NCBI GenBank assembly: GCA_031288635.1
Contig: JAITQZ010000087.1
Location: forward strand, 1 to 12,405
Direction: 5' to 3'
DNA from: Candidatus Peribacteria bacterium
GTDB taxonomy: Bacteria; Patescibacteria; JAEDAM01; Absconditabacterales; Absconditicoccaceae
DNA length: 12,405 nucleotides
A program made the position numbers and the translations under genes. The notes under the pieces are model-generated. The model searched no databases. It saw only the letters and a program-made list of their open reading frames with translations, and was not told the DNA's origin. Numbering within the stretch: the first letter of the stretch is position 1; each line of letters opens with the position of its first letter. Positions 7,339 to 12,405 of the stretch are shown in pieces.

Positions 7339-8112
7339 TTATAGGAGGTGTCCATATTTTTTGATAAGGTTTTTAAGTTCTGCTGCTAGAGCAGGGAGTG
7401 TGGGTTTGAGGAGGGTGGAGAGTCTATTGATGGAGCTATTGTGTTTTCCGAGTTTAAGGATTTGCTGAAAGTTCTGCACGGAAAGGGTTTTTTGAAATTT
7501 TTTGATTGCTTTGAGGATGAGCCCTTCAAGGTAGCCTTTTATGCTTGGATTGATGTTATAGAGACATTCTAGGATTGCTAACTCTAGGTTAGCATATGAG
7601 ATGACTCAGCCTTTTATCTTGATTTTTTGGGTATGTTTGGCGAAAGCGGAGAAGAGGTTTTTAGATTTAGATGCGTAATGCTTAAAATTGACCTTTTTTT
7701 CGAGGAGGATGGTTTCGATGGCTTGTTTTTCTTTGTTGAAGATGATGATTTCTTCAGGAATGCTGACTCCGGTGGAATGGAGATGAATTTCTAGGGCAGT
7801 CATTCCTCCAATGTATCGGTCTTGTTTGCAGTATTGCTGGCAATGCTGTTTGAGGAGTTTTCGATAAAACTGTTCTTCCAATTCGGTTTCGCTGATTTGT
7901 TCTTCGGCGTCTTTGATGAAAAAGATGTCTTTTCTGAGGGTGAGGAGATAGCCTCTGTTTTTAAGCTGGTGGGTGAGTTTGTAGAGCTTGTTTTCAGGTA
8001 AAGTTTCCCCAAAAATGGTGGTAGTGAGGTCTTTTAATTCTCCGCTCGTCAGCATTTTATGCTGCTTTTTTTTTATCTGTTTCATCAGGGTTTCTGAGGT
8101 GTTTTGTGTCAT
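7339..8112 (-). CDS. AbiEi-like winged-helix protein (possible antitoxin)
   Basis: A 257-residue soluble protein with one UGA(Gly) at residue 169 (7606-7608), ending at UAA 7339-7341; the standard code would stop at 168. Residues about 20-66 look like a winged helix (MLTSGELKDL, then LTHQLKNRGYLLTLRKDIFF), followed by YIGGMTALEIHLHSTGVSIP. This arrangement resembles AbiEi-type type IV antitoxins and related transcriptional regulators (RGY...LRKG...Y then GG-x-[ST]-AL). The C-terminal third is helical and lysine-rich. An AbiEii nucleotidyltransferase gene would normally sit next to it, but none is present: lgt converges on one side and unrelated small genes diverge on the other. It may be an orphan or a plain regulator. 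The assignment rests on pattern resemblance only. Confidence 0.55.
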
Positions 8113-8143
8113 TATGTAGTTAGTACCTATAAAAGAGTAATAA

Positions 8144-8173
8144 AATATCTAATGATTCTTCCTAAAAAATCAA
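8144..8173 (-). promoter_or_regulatory. possible promoter of the AbiEi-like gene
   Basis: On the minus strand TTGATT (8168-8173) and GATATT (8144-8149) are 18 bases apart, and the -10 ends about 32 bases before ATG 8112. The hexamers are partial matches in an AT-rich region, so this is tentative. Confidence 0.3.
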
Positions 8174-8277
8174 GGGAATTTTTCTCTAAAAATTTGAATG
8201 ATTTTTCTCTTGTATTTTTGGAGACGAACCATAAAAGATGAAGGACGATAGATTTTTATCTTTTTATACTTTGTGGA

Positions 8278-8553
8278 ATGTTCAATCAGACGCTTTTGCT
8301 CAATCCTGCGGTATGTGCTACGAGAAATGTTTGTCGAGACGCGGTAAGTGCTAGTTTTACGGAGCAAGGAGGTGCGAGGTATGAAGTGTTGTTGGAGGTG
8401 AGTAGTAATAAATTTTTGGTAAATATGGTAAAAGATGAAAATGGCATTCAGAGTTTTGAGATTGTGGCAATGAAGGGATTTATGGAGATGACGACGAAAA
8501 TTATTGATTTACTGAAAAGGCTAGTTGCCCATCTGTGGGAGATGGTGGATTAA
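8278..8553 (+). CDS. small hypothetical protein upstream of the IscU-like gene
   Basis: A 91-residue protein of unknown function with no in-frame UGA, stopping at UAA. It has cysteines at 13 and 19 (NPAVCATRNVC), a run of predicted beta strands (YEVLLEV, KFLVNMV, QSFEIVAMKG) and a C-terminal helix (MTTKIIDLLKRLVAHLWEM). The NP-x-x-C start and strand-strand-helix order loosely recall the IscU-like protein encoded downstream (RNPVC), so a diverged paralogue is conceivable but unproven. Another possibility is that its end (RLVAH, 8518-8532) is the remnant of a Fic region broken by frameshifts. The next frame begins four bases later, as in an operon. A weak TTGTAT-16-TAAAAG pair (8210-8237) could drive transcription. 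Confidence 0.5.
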   Translation: MFNQTLLLNPAVCATRNVCRDAVSASFTEQGGARYEVLLEVSSNKFLVNMVKDENGIQSFEIVAMKGFMEMTTKIIDLLKRLVAHLWEMVD

Positions 8554-8557
8554 AGAA

Positions 8558-8737
8558 ATGATGAATATTGGATTGATTACGTTAGGGTATTTCCCTATTA
8601 TTATTCCCGTAGTGTTGAGAAATGAGTATATTACATCACTTCAAGGAAATCATTTTGAACGTTGGTTGGAGTTTTTCCTTAGACAAGTTTATGAAAACCA
8701 TAAAGATTATGTCAGATTTTTTACTTCTCTTGACTAA
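8558..8737 (+). pseudogene. Fic-family C-terminal fragment
   Basis: The 59-residue frame starts MMNIGLITLGYFPIIIP and continues with LRNEYITSLQGN and ERWLEFFLRQV. This follows the segment just after the active site in Fic/Doc AMP-transferases, where HPF-x-[DE]GNGR-x-x-R is followed by LMN-x-x-L...GYPP-x-IIP, R-x-x-Y-x-x-AL and F-x-x-FL. Neither the HPF-x-DGNGR motif nor the N-terminal domain is present in this frame. Just upstream in another frame, 8538-8555 reads G-D-G-G-L-K, possibly a ruined GDGNGR. It is therefore either a fragment of a dead fic gene or a short stand-alone peptide. It is tightly spaced: four bases after the previous stop and three before the next ATG, so it may still be translated. 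Family resemblance is from memory of the consensus. Confidence 0.45.
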
Positions 8738-8740
8738 CGA

Positions 8741-9157
8741 ATGACTTATTGAGTACCGCACGTAGATACGCTTGTTGCAGAATATAATCGTAATCCTGTT
8801 TGCAATTATGCGATGGAAGATTTTACAGTTTCTAGACATGAAGGAAATTTTATCTGTGGGGATGATATCACCGTGTATGTGAAGATAGCTGACGAGAATA
8901 TTGTAGACCGAAGCTTTGATGGAAATACGGGGAGTGTGACGACGGCTGCGGCTTCTTTGCTTGCGGAACTGATTATTGGTAAAACGCTAAATGAAGTGAT
9001 GGAACGGGGATATGATACGATTGCTGCGGCAGGATTGGATGTGTTGCCGAGGAGGAGGAGAGCGGCAGTAATTGCGTTGTTGGCGACCAGGAATGCTATC
9101 CACGAGTTTAGAAAAGAAGAGAACATAGAGGAGTTTGAAGATTTGTTGGATGACTAA
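8741..9157 (+). CDS. IscU/SufU-like (NifU N-terminal fold) protein with missing Fe-S ligands
   Basis: IscU-type scaffolds hold a nascent Fe-S cluster on three cysteines. This 138-residue protein follows the family: EYNRNPV near the start, FICGDDITVYVKI, VDRSFDG, then TAAASLLAELIIGKTLNE and a C-terminal helix. The start is ATG 8741, because a UGA(Gly) at codon 4 (8750-8752) joins the N-terminal 24 residues to the remainder; a standard-code call would begin at 8813. Against E. coli IscU, Cys37 and Asp39 are kept (Cys39, Asp41). Cys63 corresponds to Ser65, His105 to Arg107 and Cys106 to Ala108, and LPPVK is replaced by LPRRRR. One extra cysteine is at 21. Cluster assembly in the usual way is doubtful. 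No cysteine desulfurase or sufBCD gene is nearby. Confidence 0.72.
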
Positions 9158-9165
9158 ATCCTCGC

Positions 9166-9193
9166 TTGCAAAGCTTCCCAAAATTTTTATACT
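9166..9193 (+). promoter_or_regulatory. sigma70-type promoter of ftsH
   Basis: TTGCAA (9166-9171) and TATACT (9188-9193) are separated by 16 bases, in the 70-base gap after the IscU-like gene. The start would be near 9200, about 28 bases before the ftsH ATG. Confidence 0.6.
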
Positions 9194-9227
9194 ACAGAGA
9201 TGCATTTTTATTCTTCAATGAGTTCTT

Positions 9228-11132
9228 ATGAAAAAATCCCTTCTCCAAATTGTTGTGTTCTTTATTTTGATTACGGTGGTGTTGACTTTTTTACAGAGGC
9301 ATTTGTTCAAACAGCAGACTCCTGTAGAGGGTGAACTTACTCCCATTGAGCATATTATGGAAACCAGAGAGGTGAGTTTGAGTAAGTGGTTGGAACTGTA
9401 CAACAAAGGAACGTACAAGAAAATAGAGATAAAAGACGGAACGGATATGAATGGATTTGTGCTTGCTGGAACGGGAAAACAAGATAGTTTTCTGCTTTTT
9501 TCTTCTTCTGTTCCAACGAATGATTTTTTGTTGGTGACTTCCAAAAAGCCTTTGGATACGACTATTAGTGAATTGGGAATTTCATTAACGGGAGCGACGA
9601 GCGTCATTATGACTTATACGGAGACGACGCGGTGGATGAAGATTTTGGAGCAATTCGGAGTGATGTTGCTGATTTTGCTTGTCTTTATTTTTGGAGCGAG
9701 GTTTTTGCTCGGAAAGGGGAATGGTGCTGGTGGATTGTTGAATGTTCAAGTAGGAAAAAAGTCTAATAAAAATGCTGAGAAAAAGACCAAATTCACGGAT
9801 ATTGCTGGAATGGAGGAGGTAAAGAACGAGTTGATTGAGGTAGTGGATTATCTGAAAAATCCGGATAAATATAAAAAAGTCTGAGCGAGACATCCAAAGG
9901 GAGTATTGCTGTATGGAGAACCTGGGTCTGGAAAAACGTTGTTGGCTCGTGCCGTAGCAGGTGAAGCAGAGGTGGAATTTTTTAATGTTTCTGGTTCAGA
10001 ATTTATGGAGATGTTAGTAGGAATGGGGGCAGCGAAAGTGAGGACTCTCTTCAAACAGGCAAAGGACGCTGGGAAAGCGATTATTTTTATTGATGAGATT
10101 GATGCGATTGGGAGAAAGAGGGGAGCGGGGCATAATGGAGCCAATCAGGAACAAGAACAGACCTTAAATCAGATTTTAACGGAGATGGATGGGTTTGATA
10201 ACGATACGAATATTATTGTGATGGCAGCGACTAATCGTCCTGATATTCTCGACCCGGCGTTGTTGCGTGCAGGGCGTTTCGATAGAAAGATTTACGTAAC
10301 TGCTCCAACTGCTGAGGAAAGAACCGAAATTTTCAAGTATTATTTGAAGAATAAGAAGGTTGATAAAAAAGTGAAGCTCGAAAGCCTGACCAAGAGAACG
10401 AGTGGTTTGGTTGGGGCAGATATTGAGAATATCGTGAATGAGGCATCCCTCAAAATCGCGAAAGAGGGGTGTGAAGTGTTGTCGGTTGATGACTTTGAAT
10501 ATGCTTTGGAAAAGGTGATTATGTGACCGGAAAAGAAAGTAAAAGGTATCCAAGAAAAAGAAAAAAAGCTGACTGCCTATCACGAACTTGGACACGCTTT
10601 ATTGGCCCATTTACAAGAAGAAGCTGACCCGGTTGAAAAGATTTCTATTGTACGTAGAGGACACGCTTTGGGAGTGACACGAACGACTCCGACAGAAGAT
10701 AAAAACTTGTATTCTAAACACTATCTTCTTTCAGAATTATCTGTGATGTTGGCTGGACGTGCAGCAGAGGAAATTTTCTTTGGGAAAGATGAGATAACGA
10801 CGGGAGCTTCCAATGATTTCGAGAGAGCAAACAAGACGATTAGAAATATGCTGACGAAGTTTGGAATGGATGATGAACTTGGAATGGTTGTGTATGAAGA
10901 AAATCCTGATTTTAATTTTACGAAGCCGTATAGTGAAGAAACTGCTCAAAAGATTGATGCGAAAGTGAAGGTGTATTTGGAGAATGCTTATGCTATTTCG
11001 AAAAAAACGATTATGAAGTATCAGAAAACGTTGGAAAGAATTGTTGCTATCCTTATTGAAAAAGAATACATTTCTGGGGAGGAATTCGCAGAGATGATTG
11101 ATAATCCAGAGCAATTCCCTTCAAAGGATTAA
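9228..11132 (+). CDS. ftsH: ATP-dependent zinc metalloprotease FtsH
   Basis: FtsH is a hexameric membrane AAA+ protease that extracts and degrades membrane and short-lived proteins. The 634-residue protein has an N-terminal membrane helix (about 5-22), a periplasmic domain, a second helix (about 143-161), Walker A GEPGSGKT (230-237), Walker B IIFIDEIDA (Asp289, Glu290), an SRH with arginine fingers (RAGRFDR, Arg350 and Arg353), the zinc site HELGH (452-456) and third ligand Asp530 in GASNDF. UGA codons encode Gly219 (KKV-G-ARHPKG) and Gly433 (IM-G-PEKK), both at family-typical glycines. The standard code would split the gene into three pieces. The pore-loop aromatic (usually MFVG) is Leu263 (MLVG). 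ATG 9228 has no Shine-Dalgarno sequence. The UAA stop overlaps that of the convergent gene. Confidence 0.98.
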
Positions 11133-12238
11133 TGTGGGAGGGAGAGATTTCTCTCCAGTTTGGAAGTGTTGAGAGTGCTGCAATAGTGAGGTTTGAAAGC
11201 TTTTGCTATATCTCCAGGGGTAAAGAGATGTTTGTCTATGGTGTATCACGAAGCTTCTAATCCTGAAAAAATGAGTTCACTGCAATAAAACATATTCGGA
11301 TCGTTTTTTACTACCAGATTTTTGCTGTTGGTTTCGTCTCTTTCTTCTGCAAGGGTGTCGTGAGCCATTCCCATAATGTCGTATTTTGCTCCTAGTTTGC
11401 TTTGAGCAAATTGTGCTACTTCAGGTCATTTTCCGTCAGGTAAGTCTACTGCCATTACGTCAACATTAGGGGCAGTAGTTCCTCTTCTTCTTCAAAGGTA
11501 GGTTTCCATTTTTTCTTCCACTACTCCGTCTTGGTGGGCGTGAGTGATTCGGAGTGTCCCGTCATTTTCTACACGAGAAATAATGACTGCATGTTGAAAT
11601 CCTGAACCACTTGTTGATTGTATTCTGGGGTTTAAGACGTTGTCTTTCATTCGAGATTTGAGCCCAGACGTTTCGGCTTTCGTTGCTCACCGATTGAAAA
11701 GTAGGATGGTTCCGGTGGGGTCTTTTGGACTACTTCCTGTGTTGGAAAGGTTGTGATGGAGATGGTAGAGTAAACTATCGTAAGGAGTAGGTGATTGTTG
11801 TTGTTTGGTTTGACATTCCATTTGAAATCGTCTGTCTTTGCAGGCAGAGAGTAAAAATGTCGTGTCGGTAATATCACTAATTGAGAAGTTTGATTTTTCT
11901 AAATCTTCTGAAAACTTCTGTATGAGAGTTAGTATTTCGGTTTGTGTTTTCCCATCCAGATGGAGTTGTTTGAGGTATTTATCCAGATGAGCGAAGCCAT
12001 TGCTACTTTTGAGTGAAAAGGAATTAAAAAGCAGTTTGAGCAACGTAGCAATTGCTTTTACGTATTCTTTCTTTTCAAGATGTTGTGAAAGTTCTTTGAG
12101 GTCAGAATCAGCTTTTTCATAGGTATCTTTTTCTGTGCTAATGCGTTGTGTGATGGAGGAAGCGAGTTCTTGTAGTTTTTTTTGGGTATCTGGCAATCCT
12201 TCTGAAGAAGTAGTGAGTTGACCTAGTGTGTCTACCAT
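11129..12238 (-). CDS. permuted papain-fold (YiiX/C92-like) cysteine hydrolase with helical N-terminal part
   Basis: With UGA as Gly (residues 184, 249, 271, 331) this is a 369-residue protein; the standard code gives only its N-terminal half. Residues 1 to about 170 are mostly helical and charged, perhaps coiled coil, with no signal peptide or membrane helix. From about 175 the order is that of permuted NlpC/P60-type amidases (YiiX/YaeF, LRAT-like): DPTGTILLFNR-G, GFQHAVIIS with the putative catalytic His216, HAHQDGVVEEKMETYL, FAQSKLGAKYD, then FYCSELIFSGLEAS with the putative nucleophile Cys319, and LFTPGDIAKAF. Members hydrolyse amide or thioester/ester bonds in peptides or lipids; the substrate here is unknown. 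Its UAA stop overlaps the ftsH stop tail to tail, strongly supporting the read-through frame. ATG 12238 is the only reasonable start, as a UAA lies seven codons upstream. Confidence 0.82.
11141..11156. repeat. inverted repeat just after the ftsH stop
   Basis: GGAGAG-ATTT-CTCTCC forms a 6-bp stem with a 4-base loop, starting nine bases after the ftsH stop codon and inside the last codons of the convergent gene. There is no T-run on either side, so it is not a standard intrinsic terminator, but it could cap the ftsH mRNA 3' end. Confidence 0.4.
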
Positions 12239-12405
12239 CTGAAGAGATGAAAGTAATTAAAGATACTTTATATGTGCGATTTATACTTAAGGAAACTCTG
12301 CAAAACTTTTCACTACAGAAACTGAATAAAACTTGCAAAGAGGATGGAAATAAATATGAGTGAGATAGAGTATTTATCTTATAATTATTATATCAATGTC
12401 CTTCC

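Noticed and set aside
8170..8367. Basic 65-residue minus-strand frame (many Lys/Arg)
   Set aside because: It starts only at TTG, overlaps the plus-strand gene at 8278, and its basic character follows from an AT-rich strand. Not a recognisable ribosomal protein.
9882..10526. ftsH as a pseudogene split by stop codons
   Set aside because: Both interruptions are UGA at glycines typical of the family, with all catalytic motifs intact on either side.
54..11132. UGA as selenocysteine or tryptophan
   Set aside because: Sites align to conserved Gly in RF1, FtsH, M50 and SBP5, tryptophan is encoded by UGG in the same genes, and no SECIS-like context is apparent.
12248..12385. 45-codon plus-strand frame (with one UGA) divergent from the papain-fold gene
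   Set aside because: Short, AT-rich, no family signal; likely chance.
12356..12405. Possible plus-strand gene beginning MSEIEYLSYNYY at the right edge
   Set aside because: Only 16 codons are visible before the window ends, and no clear promoter or ribosome-binding site supports it.

Overview
The window reads sensibly only if UGA is glycine (genetic code 25). Under the standard code, at least eight proteins are cut short or hidden. With UGA as Gly they become full-length members of known families, and many of the recoded positions fall on family-conserved glycines (release factor PETESQ-G-R, FtsH K-V-G-A-R-x-P-K-G and I-M-G-P-E-K-K, M50 A-L-S-G-P, SBP5 K-G-G-T). I count 18 in-frame UGA codons in ten genes. 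All 13 intact genes and the Fic fragment stop at UAA or UAG (12 UAA, 2 UAG). Code 25 is known from Candidatus Gracilibacteria (BD1-5) and Absconditabacteria (SR1) of the Patescibacteria/CPR, so the host is most likely one of these. I cannot tell which from this window. The first 24 bases match an Illumina TruSeq adapter end, so the left edge is a raw contig end.

Layout. 54-428 (+) is a hypothetical gene that converges on prfA (435-1511, -; RF1). A divergent promoter region follows, then a single-gene unit on + (1728-2309, unknown, with a clear promoter and an intrinsic terminator). At 2401-2500 lies a decayed copy of the 5' part of prfA. From 6148 down to 2523 runs a tight minus-strand operon: secG, a membrane-anchored family-5 solute-binding protein, an M50 site-2-type protease and a HAD hydrolase. 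A 327-base gene-free stretch separates it from lgt (6476-7336, +), which converges to within 2 bases on an AbiEi-like regulator (7339-8112, -). On + follow a small unknown gene, a fragment resembling the C-terminal end of a Fic protein, and an IscU/SufU-like protein lacking most Fe-S ligands (8278-9157). Next is ftsH (9228-11132) under its own promoter. Its stop codon overlaps that of the convergent gene 11129-12238 (-), a permuted papain-fold (YiiX/C92-like) cysteine hydrolase with a long helical N-terminal part.

How the genes fit together. Much of the window concerns the cell envelope: SecG (export channel), Lgt (lipoprotein lipidation), FtsH and an M50 protease (membrane protein quality control and intramembrane cleavage), and a substrate-binding protein held by a transmembrane helix. 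RF1 is the release factor that reads UAA/UAG and not UGA, which fits the recoding. The prfA message itself contains a UGA at a core glycine. Genes are packed very tightly (gaps of 1-6 bases, overlapping stops). Putative promoters have TTG-type -35 boxes, 16-17 base spacers and leaders of about 35-50 bases, and Shine-Dalgarno sequences are mostly absent.

I see no CRISPR array, rRNA, tRNA or insertion sequence. The most notable signals are the recoding, several conserved enzymes with substituted key residues (Lgt, FtsH, IscU-like), the prfA relic, and the papain-fold hydrolase that the standard code would break into pieces.
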